Positions 6,813 through 15,208 of a stretch of DNA of 15,442 bases are shown in pieces. Positions within the stretch are counted from its first letter, which is position 1. Each line of letters opens with the position of its first letter. Under the pieces are notes generated by a model. It was not told where the DNA came from, made no database searches, and was given only the letters and a program-made list of their open reading frames with translations. The position numbers and the translations under genes are program-made. Source of the stretch: Bdellovibrio sp. ZAP7 (GTDB taxonomy: Bacteria > Bacteroidota > Bacteroidia > Flavobacteriales > Flavobacteriaceae); assembly GCA_943324165.2 (NCBI GenBank), contig CALPKO020000006.1, forward strand, positions 1-15,442. Reading direction: 5' to 3'.

Positions 6813-8063
6813 TTAAAAAACTACTTGAAAACTCAATTGTCCTGATATTGTTTGTACTTTTTCAATTACATTTGAAACTGTGTTCAGTTGTTCTTGGTGT
6901 AAAGAAGTTGCTGAAATTTGAATTTTTAGGTTATTACCTTTGATGTATTTTGCTAATCCAATGGTATACGCATCTTGATTTGCCAACAATGAACCATTGT
7001 TACTATTGAACTCTTTGTTTAGTTTTTCAAATTTAAAGTCTAATGAATAACCCGAATTGGTTACATAGCCAGTTTGAATGTTAACACCATTTCCTAGTAC
7101 CAAATAGTTGCTAATATCCGTCGGATATAATGGTAATGTAGCTGTTGCGTTTACAAAAGTTCCTTCAAGCGCAGCGGCAGAAGTTTTGATGTATTCTGTC
7201 AATAACGAAAATCCTTTATATTTAATCAGCATATCGCCGTAGTACTTTATGTAATCTGGAAGTTTTTCTTTTTTGGTACTATCGTAAAGAGTAAAATCAC
7301 CATGTCCTTCGCCCATTTTGTTACTAGTTCCAACGTTCAAGCTGCAAGCCGTTCCAATAAGGATTTTAACTTTGTCTTCATGCAATAAATCTGCGATGTA
7401 ACCATCGTTTCCTGGTTTAAAATTTCCTAAAGGCAAAACATCGAGTCTTCCACCATATTTCAAACCTCCTTTGTCAACATCAGTTGAATTGGCACCAAAT
7501 GAATTGATTCCATCGCCTGAAGTAATGGCAAATTTAGGTCTTATAATAAATGTATTTTTGCCCAATTGCCCTTCAAAAAACATTCCGAATTCTCTACCTG
7601 TATTACAAAATGCTGTACTAAAAATACCACGGTCAACAAATTGAAGTTTGTCTTCAAAAAACGTCATTTCACGGTTATTTGTAAAAGTTTGCTTTTGACC
7701 AAAACTTATTTTTAGATTATAAATTGGAGAATAAGCAATCCATGCATCTAAAAGTGGCTTTCCATTACTGAAATTATTCTGCAGCAAGAATGATATTTTT
7801 TCTTTGTACATACTGCCAGAAATTGACAAATAAGCGTTTCTAGCATTCATATAATTAACTGCAGGAGTTCCATCTGTTTTCTCATTTTTGTAAACGCCTT
7901 GAACAAAACCGTTAATACTGAATTTATATTCTCCGTCGTTGACATTAAAACGCAAACCATCGCCCAACTGAAATTCTTTTGAATCGGTTTTTATTTCTAC
8001 TTGAGAGAAAGCAGCATAGCCTATTAAAATAAATAGTGCAGTTGCAAACGCATTAAATTTCAT
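6813..8063 (-). CDS. OprO/OprP-type outer-membrane porin (second copy)
   Basis: With the ATG at 8063 the product is 416 residues and begins with a clean signal peptide (MKFNAFATALFILIGYAAFS, cut before Q21). An ATG seven codons upstream at 8084 would overlap the preceding gene by 14 nt and put a basic, non-signal stretch first, so it is not used. The mature protein is rich in alternating beta-strand patterns and ends in FQVVF, a terminal aromatic typical of outer-membrane beta-barrels. Shared blocks with the porin at 9617-10909 include GQK (in LKISFGQK), TNNREM, REFGMFFEG, AITSGDGIN, GGLKYGGRLDVLPLG, LPDYIKYYGD and GFSLLTEY, so the two are paralogues. This pattern is that of the phosphate-selective porin O/P family, which are anion-preferring trimeric channels. 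It lies 7 nt after the carboxypeptidase gene and 19 nt before the DctA-type gene. Anion or dicarboxylate passage is inferred. Confidence 0.8.
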   Translation of the reverse strand: MKFNAFATALFILIGYAAFSQVEIKTDSKEFQLGDGLRFNVNDGEYKFSINGFVQGVYKNEKTDGTPAVNYMNARNAYLSISGSMYKEKISFLLQNNFSNGKPLLDAWIAYSPIYNLKISFGQKQTFTNNREMTFFEDKLQFVDRGIFSTAFCNTGREFGMFFEGQLGKNTFIIRPKFAITSGDGINSFGANSTDVDKGGLKYGGRLDVLPLGNFKPGNDGYIADLLHEDKVKILIGTACSLNVGTSNKMGEGHGDFTLYDSTKKEKLPDYIKYYGDMLIKYKGFSLLTEYIKTSAAALEGTFVNATATLPLYPTDISNYLVLGNGVNIQTGYVTNSGYSLDFKFEKLNKEFNSNNGSLLANQDAYTIGLAKYIKGNNLKIQISATSLHQEQLNTVSNVIEKVQTISGQLSFQVVF

Positions 8064-8070
8064 TTTTCTA

Positions 8071-9612
8071 TTATAACTTCTCATTGGTTAAATATCTATA
8101 AATTGGTAATTCACTATTCAAACTCGGTTTTAACACTTCAAATTTTATAAAACCATTTTCACTTTCTGGCTCTAGCACTTCAGTTGCTATTTTTGCATTT
8201 TTTTGGTCTAAATAGACTATGTAAGTACCTTTTGGAAACTGTTTTTTTATTGACGAAACTTCGGTTGTTATTTTTTGTGCCTTGAAACCCTCGTCTTCCT
8301 CTGGACTTATTTGCAAAGAAGTAACTTTATAAGCTGCCACATTAATTGTCTTGTCTTCGTTCAAAACATTAATTTTCAAACCAAGCACCGATAATTTGTC
8401 TATCAAAATTTTTTGTTCTGGAAGAATCAAGTAGCCAAAAGGCCGCTCTCTTTCTAAAACAGGAATCGACTTTAAAGCATTATTGACTTTAACGTCCAAC
8501 GAAATTTCTTGATAATCGTTCAAATCTATAGCCCTGATGGTTTGATTTTCTTGCGGTTTATCACAAACCACGACAAGGTTTTTTGGTTTGGCGTCATTAG
8601 CAGTTTTTAAGACATCTTTGATTTTTGATGCATCATCATAAGCTGTTTTAAGAAAAGATGTTGCGATTAAAAATGTAGTTTTTATGCGTCTCTTGAATGA
8701 AGTTTTTTGCAGGTTTACCCCTCTTATTTCAATCAATGATGAAATACAATTGGTTAGTGCAAACGAAGTAGTGCTAGACCGCGCTTCAGTTGTACATTGA
8801 TTGAAATGGACGTCGTTCTTGTATTTGACACTTGCGATATAATCTCTAAAGATAAATTTATTCGCTTCAAGTGTTTTTTTCGCATTGCCAACAAAAACAT
8901 CCTGCGTGTAATCTCTCAAATTTTTAGGCAGATTTAGATTTCCCGAGTACATAAACATGGCGTCATAAATAGAACAAATGCCATTCGGTCCGAGCAAACT
9001 AAATTCTTTTCTAAAAGGTCTGTATTCGTGAAAATCTACTGCGACTTCAGCTCCAAAATCACTAAACGCTTGCTTTAGATAATTGGTTTCTTTGGCCAAA
9101 AGTTTTACTTGATCTCTATTTAGGTCTAGGCCATTGGCTGCATAACGATCTTGTTTTTCATAACCATCAATATTCGCCATCGGAACAACTGTCAGCGTAA
9201 TTTTATCAAGCAAATAGTTGTAAGTAGCATCATTTAAAATTTTGTCCAAAAGATAAAGCATTGTTTCTGTTCCGGCAGGTTCGTCGCCATGAAGTCCACC
9301 CTGAAACCATACTTTGAGTTTTTCTGCAGTGTTTTCTTTGTTCAAAACAAGCATCGGAATTTTTTTCCCTTTTTGACTTTCTCCAATAAATGATAGCTGT
9401 ATTTCTTTTGGATGTTCCGCTACTAATTTGTTGATGTAGGTCATCATATCGTCATAATTAGTAAATCCCTTTTTGGTAAAAGCGGGTGTGCTAATTTCCA
9501 TTTCTGCGTCTGGAAAAAACCGTTTGGTAATTTCGTCATTCTGTGGATTAAATTGTCCAAAACTTGCACAACAAATCACATTGAGTATAAGGAATAGAAT
9601 TTTGTTTTTCAT
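8071..9612 (-). CDS. Secreted M14-family zinc carboxypeptidase
   Basis: The 513-residue protein starts with a signal peptide (cut after about G19, before Q20; the cysteines at 14-15 do not form a lipobox). The M14 catalytic domain spans about 50-320. Zinc ligands are H108 and E111 in GGLHGDE and H195 in VDFHEYRP; the substrate-carboxylate pair N165-R166 is in LDLNRD; the catalytic glutamate is probably E295 in LIEIRG. NIDGYEKQDR (147-156) is also typical. A C-terminal region of about 190 residues, with no recognised fold, follows. Such enzymes release C-terminal amino acids from peptides or trim cell-wall peptides; specificity cannot be read. It is likely periplasmic or surface-exposed. It sits 4 nt after the first porin and 7 nt before the second, inside a unit ending with a DctA-type carrier, which hints at release of acidic residues such as aspartate; this is inference. 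Confidence 0.88.
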   Translation of the reverse strand: MKNKILFLILNVICCASFGQFNPQNDEITKRFFPDAEMEISTPAFTKKGFTNYDDMMTYINKLVAEHPKEIQLSFIGESQKGKKIPMLVLNKENTAEKLKVWFQGGLHGDEPAGTETMLYLLDKILNDATYNYLLDKITLTVVPMANIDGYEKQDRYAANGLDLNRDQVKLLAKETNYLKQAFSDFGAEVAVDFHEYRPFRKEFSLLGPNGICSIYDAMFMYSGNLNLPKNLRDYTQDVFVGNAKKTLEANKFIFRDYIASVKYKNDVHFNQCTTEARSSTTSFALTNCISSLIEIRGVNLQKTSFKRRIKTTFLIATSFLKTAYDDASKIKDVLKTANDAKPKNLVVVCDKPQENQTIRAIDLNDYQEISLDVKVNNALKSIPVLERERPFGYLILPEQKILIDKLSVLGLKINVLNEDKTINVAAYKVTSLQISPEEDEGFKAQKITTEVSSIKKQFPKGTYIVYLDQKNAKIATEVLEPESENGFIKFEVLKPSLNSELPIYRYLTNEKL

Positions 9613-9616
9613 ACTA

Positions 9617-10909
9617 CTAAAAAGAGATGGTTGTTATTAATCTTGTTAAAAATTCATTTCCTTTTATCGGGTTTCCGTTCAAGTCATTTGAGCCGTTTTT
9701 TGCATTGATGTAGGTGCAGTCCAATTGAATTTTTGCGCCATATCCTCTCGCTAAATATTTTGAGACACCAATGGTATAGTAATTGGAACGATTGTAAAAA
9801 GTTGGATTGTTTAAAAATGAATTAGTTTGCGGTTTTAAATACGAAACGCGTCCGTCTACAGCAACACGATTTTTAAAAAGATATCCGCCTTGAAGGTTAT
9901 AACCTTCGCCAAGCATCATTCTATTTTTAACATCTGCTGCAAATACTGTTGTGTCATATGAACCATCATTTTTAATATATTTGGATATTTCACTAGGCAC
10001 CCTAGCAGATGCATTTACATATTCACCCAACAATGAAAAACCATTGTATTTAAATAAAAAATCAACACCATATTTTGCATAATCTGGCAAAAGCTCGTTG
10101 TTGTTCTTGTCTAAGTAAAGAATAGTGCCGCTTTGGCTTCCACGGCGATCACTAATTCCTACGTTATAACTATAATTTACACCAACAACAAATTTAGGTG
10201 TTAGCTCGCGCATCAAATCTGCTTGTCGGAACTGTCCAAAATTGCTAAATTTTCCAAATGGCAAATAATCAACTCTACCCCCAAATTTAAAACCACCGTG
10301 GTCTTTCCCGATAACATTTATTCCATCTCCGTTTGTTATCGCTACCTCCGGCTGAAGGACAGCTTTTTTTGTAATCTTATAACTAGTTTCTAAAAATAGT
10401 CCAAATTCACGAATAGAACCAAAAGCAGCGGAAACAGGACTTCTATCTGCCAATTGCAAAGTTCTAGAACTCATTCCAAGCTCTCTGTTATCAGTCGATG
10501 TTGATTTCTGACCAAACGTTAATTTGATGTTTTTGTTAAAATCGTATCCTATCCAAGCATCATATACCAAACCGCCAACAGCATCAGCGCCTTCGCCACC
10601 GCCTGTAAGGTCAATTTCAAGTTGATAACTTATTTTTTCTCTCTTTGCCGTTCCTGCTAATTGAAAGCGAGACCTTCTCATTCTAAAACGATTGTACAAA
10701 GTGGCGTCGTTGTTGTCTAGGTATTTCTTAGTTTCGACATTAGGTTGAAGGTATCCTGAAATTTCCATTTGGTAATTATCGTCTTTCCCAGAAAATAATA
10801 ATCCCTCCCCAAATTTATATTTGCTAAGAATAATTTCTTGGGCATTTGAATATTCTACCACCGATACCAATACAAACAATAAAGTAAGTACCTTTTTTAG
10901 ATTTGCCAT
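9617..10909 (-). CDS. OprO/OprP-type outer-membrane porin (first copy)
   Basis: The product has 430 residues with a signal peptide cut after A23 (SNA-Q). Downstream it has the porin O/P pattern: EISGYLQPNVET near the N-terminus, an arginine-rich stretch RFRMRRSRFQLAG (about 72-84), DAWIGYDF, KLTFGQKS, REFGLFLE, AITNGDGIN, GGFKFGGRVDYLPFG, LLPDYAKYG and GFSLLGEY, and a C-terminal LITTISF with a final phenylalanine for insertion into the outer membrane. Members of the family are trimeric, anion-selective channels. It is a clear paralogue of the porin at 6813-8063, but the arginine-rich stretch is replaced there by a sequence without basic residues, so the two channels probably differ in selectivity. 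It lies 19 nt after the lipoprotein gene and 4 nt before the carboxypeptidase gene. No SusC/SusD pair accompanies it. Confidence 0.85.
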   Translation of the reverse strand: MANLKKVLTLLFVLVSVVEYSNAQEIILSKYKFGEGLLFSGKDDNYQMEISGYLQPNVETKKYLDNNDATLYNRFRMRRSRFQLAGTAKREKISYQLEIDLTGGGEGADAVGGLVYDAWIGYDFNKNIKLTFGQKSTSTDNRELGMSSRTLQLADRSPVSAAFGSIREFGLFLETSYKITKKAVLQPEVAITNGDGINVIGKDHGGFKFGGRVDYLPFGKFSNFGQFRQADLMRELTPKFVVGVNYSYNVGISDRRGSQSGTILYLDKNNNELLPDYAKYGVDFLFKYNGFSLLGEYVNASARVPSEISKYIKNDGSYDTTVFAADVKNRMMLGEGYNLQGGYLFKNRVAVDGRVSYLKPQTNSFLNNPTFYNRSNYYTIGVSKYLARGYGAKIQLDCTYINAKNGSNDLNGNPIKGNEFLTRLITTISF

Positions 10910-10928
10910 TGTTGTTGTATAGCTATTA

Positions 10929-12233
10929 TTAATTTCTAAGAACCCAATTATTGTCTACTCGCAATCCGTCAATAATTACATTTGGTGAGTTGGTGTTGTC
11001 TTGTCGAAGTACAACTCTGCCAGGAATAATGTCAACAGATGCTGTATCTTCAATTCCAATCGTTGGAATAGTTGGTTCGGTTAAAAAATCTGCACTACTA
11101 TCAAAAACATAAAGACTTGTTTCGTCTCTGCCAACATTACCATTGCCATTTGTAGTTGCTGCATCTATGATTTTATATTTAATAACAACTAGATAAGTTG
11201 TACCGTAGTCATAAAGAACAGGGGAACTTTTAATAGATAAATTCGCAGCAAATCCAAACTTAAATTTAGTAGGATTTACAGGGTCTTGATTAATTAACAA
11301 CTTACCTCTGTATGCTGTATCTGCCGTATTATTATTTCCAAATGCAAAAAAATACTGGTCGACACAAAGAGGTGAAGCAGTAGCATTGATAAGAAAAGAA
11401 GCATAGACCGTTCCTGTTGTAACCTCAGCAAATTGTAACGAAACGTCTTGGCCAGTACTTGTTACTGCCGCAGCATTTCCTATTCCTGAACCATAATAAT
11501 TTGGAAAGGTTAACCCAGGGGAAGTGATTAAAATTGGGTTTGTGATAATGTTACTGTGCGCAAACCACCCGTTGTCTGCTAGTGCTGAACCTGCTACGGC
11601 ATCAAAATTAGCTGAGGCAATGCTAGCATCAGGAATTGTTGATGTTGAAACTGTAAACGTTGCAGAAGTACTTGCAGACGCAAAAGTTCCAAAAGCTGCT
11701 TGTGTGGCAGTGATTGTTGTTGTACCAGCACCAACAACTGTAACTGTTGAGCCACTGATGGTTGCAACAGTTTCATTGCTACTTGTATATGAAAATGAAC
11801 CTGCACTGTTTGATGTAGGAGGTGTCAAATCAAAAGGAGGGCTCGCTGTTATTTTTGATGGAACAAAAAAAGTACCAAATGTCGGCGGCTCTAATTCCGT
11901 AACTACTAAGATGGCAGTAGCCGTTCCTGAAGTAAAACGAACATCTGCTTCTTGAATTGCCGTAATTGTTGTAGAACCAATGCCTACAACGGTAATGGTA
12001 GAACCGCTAATAGTTGCAACGGAGGTGTTAGAAGACGTATAGCTGAATGCTCCTGAACTAGGACTAGAGGGAGGAGTTAAATCAAAAGGCAAACTTCCTA
12101 TTCGTTTTGCAGGTACTGAAAAAGTGCCTAAAGGAGGTGGAGATGGCTTTACATCTTCTGTACTGCAGGACATTATTATTAATAAAAAACTCAATAAAAA
12201 TAGGGGAGAATATGCCCGGATAATTTGTTTCAT
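10929..12233 (-). CDS. Lipoprotein with two Ig-like repeats and a C-terminal sandwich-type domain
   Basis: The 434-residue protein has a lipoprotein signal peptide with lipobox IMSC and lipidated C23. STED follows the cysteine, an acidic pattern similar to the export signals that take Bacteroidota lipoproteins to the cell surface. Two tandem Ig-like repeats of 76 residues follow (36-111 and 120-195), sharing PFDLTPP, FSYTSSN, VATISGST and TTITA. The rest (about 202-434) is a predicted beta-rich domain (ASANFDAVAG, NGWFAHSN, VYASFLINA, DQYFFAFGNNN, NVIIDGLRVDNNW) resembling the lectin-like/concanavalin-type modules of Bacteroidota secreted proteins, though I cannot name a family. It is the second gene of the six-gene unit, 22 nt after the T9SS protein gene and 19 nt before the first porin. 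A role as surface receptor or scaffold next to the porin is inferred. Confidence 0.8.
   Translation of the reverse strand: MKQIIRAYSPLFLLSFLLIIMSCSTEDVKPSPPPLGTFSVPAKRIGSLPFDLTPPSSPSSGAFSYTSSNTSVATISGSTITVVGIGSTTITAIQEADVRFTSGTATAILVVTELEPPTFGTFFVPSKITASPPFDLTPPTSNSAGSFSYTSSNETVATISGSTVTVVGAGTTTITATQAAFGTFASASTSATFTVSTSTIPDASIASANFDAVAGSALADNGWFAHSNIITNPILITSPGLTFPNYYGSGIGNAAAVTSTGQDVSLQFAEVTTGTVYASFLINATASPLCVDQYFFAFGNNNTADTAYRGKLLINQDPVNPTKFKFGFAANLSIKSSPVLYDYGTTYLVVIKYKIIDAATTNGNGNVGRDETSLYVFDSSADFLTEPTIPTIGIEDTASVDIIPGRVVLRQDNTNSPNVIIDGLRVDNNWVLRN
11649..12128 (-). repeat. Two tandem Ig-like coding repeats in the lipoprotein
   Basis: The segments 11901-12128 and 11649-11876 encode residues 36-111 and 120-195 of the lipoprotein and are homologous at a period of 252 bp (84 codons including an eight-residue linker). 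Shared protein motifs are PFDLTPP, SYTSSN and VATISGST. The unit could expand or contract by recombination. Confidence 0.8.
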
Positions 12234-12255
12234 ATTGTAAAAAATTGATAGTAAT

Positions 12256-14889
12256 TTAGTTGTTGCTAACCATTATTTTTTGGCAAGAAACTCCTTGCTC
12301 AGAGACGATTCTAGCAATGTACATTCCTGCATTGACATTTGATATTATAACCTTTTCGGTAATTTTTGTTGAACTAAAAATTTTCTTGCCTAGCAAATCA
12401 AATATTTCAATAGCGAGCATATTGTTATTTTCATTTTTTATGTACAAAACGCCGTTAGTTACAGGATTAGGAAAAATACTGTATAAATTAATGTTTTCAG
12501 AGCGAACAGCTAATGGGTCGGGCTCTCCAATGGCAAAATCACCAAAGTTTGTAATACCCGTAGCTTTTGCTTCTGCATCAGTAATTGTTCCCGTTATTGC
12601 AACTGAACTCCAAGTTGTTCCATCATACTGTTTTATCAAATAATTTGCTGGAACAGACCCTGAATCAACATCTGCAGGAGAATACGTAAAGGTGGCATTA
12701 TAGGTACCAAAACCAGTTAAACCATCATTTGTTAACGTCCAATTTTTGTTGATACTTTTTGTGCTGTCAAGACCAGAAGTTGCAATGGCAACATGGTCTC
12801 CAATATTAGTTCGCACAGAAAGCCCTCCGGCTGCGGTTGTATTGCCAGCAAAAGTTAGTGTCAACGGTGTATAGTTATTGGCATCTCCTATTTCGTAAAT
12901 AAATGACGGACTAACTCCAACAGTTGTTTGTTTTTTCAAATTACCCAAAACCCAACCAGTATTTGGTCCGGCACCAGCAATGCTTCCCGAACTTGTTATA
13001 ATCAAATTGTTGATTGAAGTTGTAATTTTACCCATTACAAAAGAAAGTGTACCACTTACAGTTACATCTCCATTGAGCGATACTGAAGTTGCAGGAGCTG
13101 TTTGATTTACAGTAAACGTACCAGCAACAGTCGTTGGTCCGTTTATAGTTTTTGGAGTTGTTCCGCTAACAATAAGGTTTTTATAGTCTGTTCTGGCTGT
13201 TACGGTTTGCGCACCCGTAGCAGTTCTAACATATTCAACAATACTATTTGCACCTAAAGTGAGGTTTTCGGCGCCTACAAATTGAAAGGCACCACCAGCA
13301 TCACTTGGGGTTGTTCCGCTTGACACAAATCCTGTTAATTTAGGAATTTTTACAGTTCCATTAATTACAACCGAACCCCCTGTAGGCACAGTGATATAGG
13401 TATTGGCTGAGGTTGGAGCAATCAATGTTGAACTTTGGTCAACGTTAATGTGTTTGATAATCGGCGAAGCTGAAAAGGTGATAGTGGCGTTATTGATGAG
13501 CGAAACTGTTCCAAAACTTTTAGTTGTTGCTGACGAAATGCTTACTCCGTCGTAGATTATCTCAAGGTTACTATCGAAAATATTTCCAAATGAAATTGCA
13601 GTTGTTCCTTTATAAATCACCGTTTGATTTCCAGTAACAGGGGTAACAACGTCAAGATTTCCCGACCCGGCTGGCAAAATTGCCGCACCAGCATTTAAGG
13701 TCAAAGTAACCGCTGCTTGGCTATTACTTCCTAAGCGAACTTTGGTTCCATTAGCAGGATCTGTTCCAACGGTCCATAAACCATCGAGTGTTACTGCTGA
13801 AGCATTTCTTATTTCAAAAACTTGAGAAGCATCGGCAAAATTTGCTGGAGCTGCTCCTGTTCCATCAGGATTTAATCCCCAATTAGCAACATCTGTTAAG
13901 GATCCGGTTCCTTTATAATAATAGGTAGTAGCTAATGATTGAACTGCTGCAATACTTGTACTTTCGTCAGAGTAATTAAAGGCCTTATCAACGGCATAAA
14001 CTTTATAATAATAATCAACTCCTGGGCTCAAACTTGTATCTGAAAAAGAAGTATTTGTACCTATATATCTCACTGCACCAATACCAACAGCATTGTTAAA
14101 TTTATAGATTCCATTTTGATTTGGGTCGTCAGTGGCAGTAGGAGCAACTCCTGCATAACGAACAACCATGTACGCACCACCATCAAGACCTCCAGTTGAT
14201 GCAGTCCAACTTAAATCGGCTCCTCCGTTTAATGTTCCAGTTGCCGTAATTGCGCCCGGAGCATTTGGAGCAGTTGTGTCGGCAGCGTCCGATTGATACA
14301 TCACAAAATCATCTACATCAACTGAATAGCCCGCCGTTGCCGCATCAATAGTCAAACCAGCTACGCCAAAATTGCCAGCAGCTGTCGCATCGGTAGTAAT
14401 TGCCACAGCGACTTTTGTCCAAGTTGCAACGTTGGTACTCAACCCTGACACTACACTTTGTTTTGTGCCGATAGGCGGTGCTTGTGTAGCTGAACTATTG
14501 TCAACATAAAGATCAACAGTGCTGGCATCAAGTGCTACCGCTGATGCGGATTTATACCAAAACTGAATTTGATAGGTCGTGTTGGGGGCAAAAGCACCTG
14601 CTAGCTGTGGAGAATAGAAATTTTTAGCAGTTCCGTTTGCAGATCCAAGTGTAACATATTTTGGTCCACTGCGTCCTCCGGTTCCATTTAATAACCGAAC
14701 AATGTTGGTAGAAGTGTTAGTTGTCCATAAAGAAGAAGAAAGATTGGCAGCAGTTGCATTTCCTCCAGCTAGATTTGCTGTATGATTTTCAAATCCTCCG
14801 TCATGGATAGAAAAAGCGCCTATGCCAGTTTGCGAGTATCCAACAAAAGTATAGATAAATGCAAAGACTAAGTAAAATATATTTTTCAT
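12256..14889 (-). CDS. Type IX-secreted multidomain surface protein (CBM-like, FnIII, beta-rich, sorting domain)
   Basis: With the ATG at 14889 the product is 877 residues. A TTG nine codons upstream (14916) is in frame but lies inside the -7 promoter box, so it cannot be the start; the paralogue at 963 also starts at the matching ATG. Signal peptide 1-20 ends GYSQ. Residues about 21-199 form a jelly-roll CBM-like domain (HDGGFENHT, YQIQFWYKS, DDFVMYQ), about 205-320 a fibronectin III domain, about 325-790 a long threonine/glycine-rich beta-repeat region (TYYYKGTGSL, then many short strands), and 799-877 a type A T9SS sorting domain: FPNP (806-809), IFDLLGKKIFSS, NVNAGMYIARI, QKIMVSNN. It should be exported across the outer membrane and anchored or released by the type IX system. 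It has no catalytic motif that I recognise and looks like an adhesin or ligand-binding protein. It is the first gene of the six-gene unit, 22 nt before the lipoprotein gene. Confidence 0.85.
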   Translation of the reverse strand: MKNIFYLVFAFIYTFVGYSQTGIGAFSIHDGGFENHTANLAGGNATAANLSSSLWTTNTSTNIVRLLNGTGGRSGPKYVTLGSANGTAKNFYSPQLAGAFAPNTTYQIQFWYKSASAVALDASTVDLYVDNSSATQAPPIGTKQSVVSGLSTNVATWTKVAVAITTDATAAGNFGVAGLTIDAATAGYSVDVDDFVMYQSDAADTTAPNAPGAITATGTLNGGADLSWTASTGGLDGGAYMVVRYAGVAPTATDDPNQNGIYKFNNAVGIGAVRYIGTNTSFSDTSLSPGVDYYYKVYAVDKAFNYSDESTSIAAVQSLATTYYYKGTGSLTDVANWGLNPDGTGAAPANFADASQVFEIRNASAVTLDGLWTVGTDPANGTKVRLGSNSQAAVTLTLNAGAAILPAGSGNLDVVTPVTGNQTVIYKGTTAISFGNIFDSNLEIIYDGVSISSATTKSFGTVSLINNATITFSASPIIKHINVDQSSTLIAPTSANTYITVPTGGSVVINGTVKIPKLTGFVSSGTTPSDAGGAFQFVGAENLTLGANSIVEYVRTATGAQTVTARTDYKNLIVSGTTPKTINGPTTVAGTFTVNQTAPATSVSLNGDVTVSGTLSFVMGKITTSINNLIITSSGSIAGAGPNTGWVLGNLKKQTTVGVSPSFIYEIGDANNYTPLTLTFAGNTTAAGGLSVRTNIGDHVAIATSGLDSTKSINKNWTLTNDGLTGFGTYNATFTYSPADVDSGSVPANYLIKQYDGTTWSSVAITGTITDAEAKATGITNFGDFAIGEPDPLAVRSENINLYSIFPNPVTNGVLYIKNENNNMLAIEIFDLLGKKIFSSTKITEKVIISNVNAGMYIARIVSEQGVSCQKIMVSNN

Positions 14890-14913
14890 TTTTAATGATT
14901 TATTTTTAATAAA

Positions 14914-14921
14914 CAAATATA
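14914..14921 (-). promoter_or_regulatory. Bacteroidota -7 promoter box of the six-gene unit
   Basis: On the minus strand it reads TATATTTG, a full match to TAnnTTTG, ending 24 nt before the ATG at 14889, so transcription should start near 14907. A TTTTG at 14950-14946 lies 24 nt upstream, somewhat farther than a normal -33 box. The box and its distance to the ATG parallel those at 992-999 before the paralogous gene. Confidence 0.65.
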
Positions 14922-14953
14922 TTCTATTGAGTTAATAAAAAGTACCAAAAGCA

Positions 14954-14977
14954 TTGTAAATACATTTTAAAGCAGTA
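14954..14977 (-). promoter_or_regulatory. Bipartite element TACTGC-N9-TATTTACAA before the six-gene unit
   Basis: On the minus strand TACTGC, nine bases and TATTTACAA end 32 nt upstream of the -7 box. Both blocks (15 bases) and both distances are identical to 1032-1055, whereas the N9 spacer and much of the DNA between the element and the -7 box differ. This is the pattern of a retained activator site, and the LytTR regulator at 1090-1824 is the obvious candidate to bind it. The link is inferred. Confidence 0.45.
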
Positions 14978-15208
14978 GATGGTTATTTTTTTAAGATTAA
15001 TGAAATTTTAACGGGAAGTTTTAGTAAAGTCTAAAAAGCCGTACTCAATAAGATGGAAATAATCTACTTTTAAAATTATAAAATTGCTCTAGCAGAAAAA
15101 AACTATAATGTTTCTTTAAAATAATGAGAGGTAAATTGCTGCGGTAAAGTAGTATTCGTTTAACTTGTCAATAGAAGTCTATTAATTGGTCAGTACTATA
15201 CTTTTATT
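14978..15208. other. AT-rich non-coding stretch with one inverted repeat
   Basis: No gene is seen here. AATAGA (15170-15175), AG, TCTATT (15178-15183) is a perfect six-pair inverted repeat. GCTGCGGTAAA at 15138-15148 resembles half of the ACCGCGGT palindromes that follow but is out of phase with them (73 nt from the first). TGCT-CT-AGCA at 15085-15094 is followed by A residues on the plus strand and is not a terminator there. Confidence 0.4.

Larger units (their letters stand above)
5558..14907 (-). other. Six-gene transcription unit, surface protein to inner-membrane carrier
   Basis: Six genes on the minus strand follow each other with gaps of 22, 19, 4, 7 and 19 nt, and the only good promoter box lies before the first one, with an expected start near 14907. 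Order: T9SS surface protein, Ig-like lipoprotein, OprO/P-type porin, M14 carboxypeptidase, second porin, DctA-type symporter. Co-transcription is inferred from spacing and strand; no internal terminator was seen. Confidence 0.7.

Noticed and set aside
8064..8084. Upstream ATG of the second porin at 8084
   Set aside because: It would overlap the carboxypeptidase gene by 14 nt and put MRSYNRK before the signal peptide; the ATG at 8063 gives a normal signal sequence.
5558..14907. Polysaccharide utilisation locus
   Set aside because: There is no SusC, SusD, glycoside hydrolase, or hybrid two-component or anti-sigma regulator; the CBM-like domain alone does not show a glycan substrate.
14890..14916. 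In-frame TTG nine codons upstream of the T9SS protein start
   Set aside because: The TTG is part of the -7 box TATATTTG at 14914-14921, so it would lie upstream of the transcript start; the ATG at 14889 gives a proper signal peptide and matches the paralogue.
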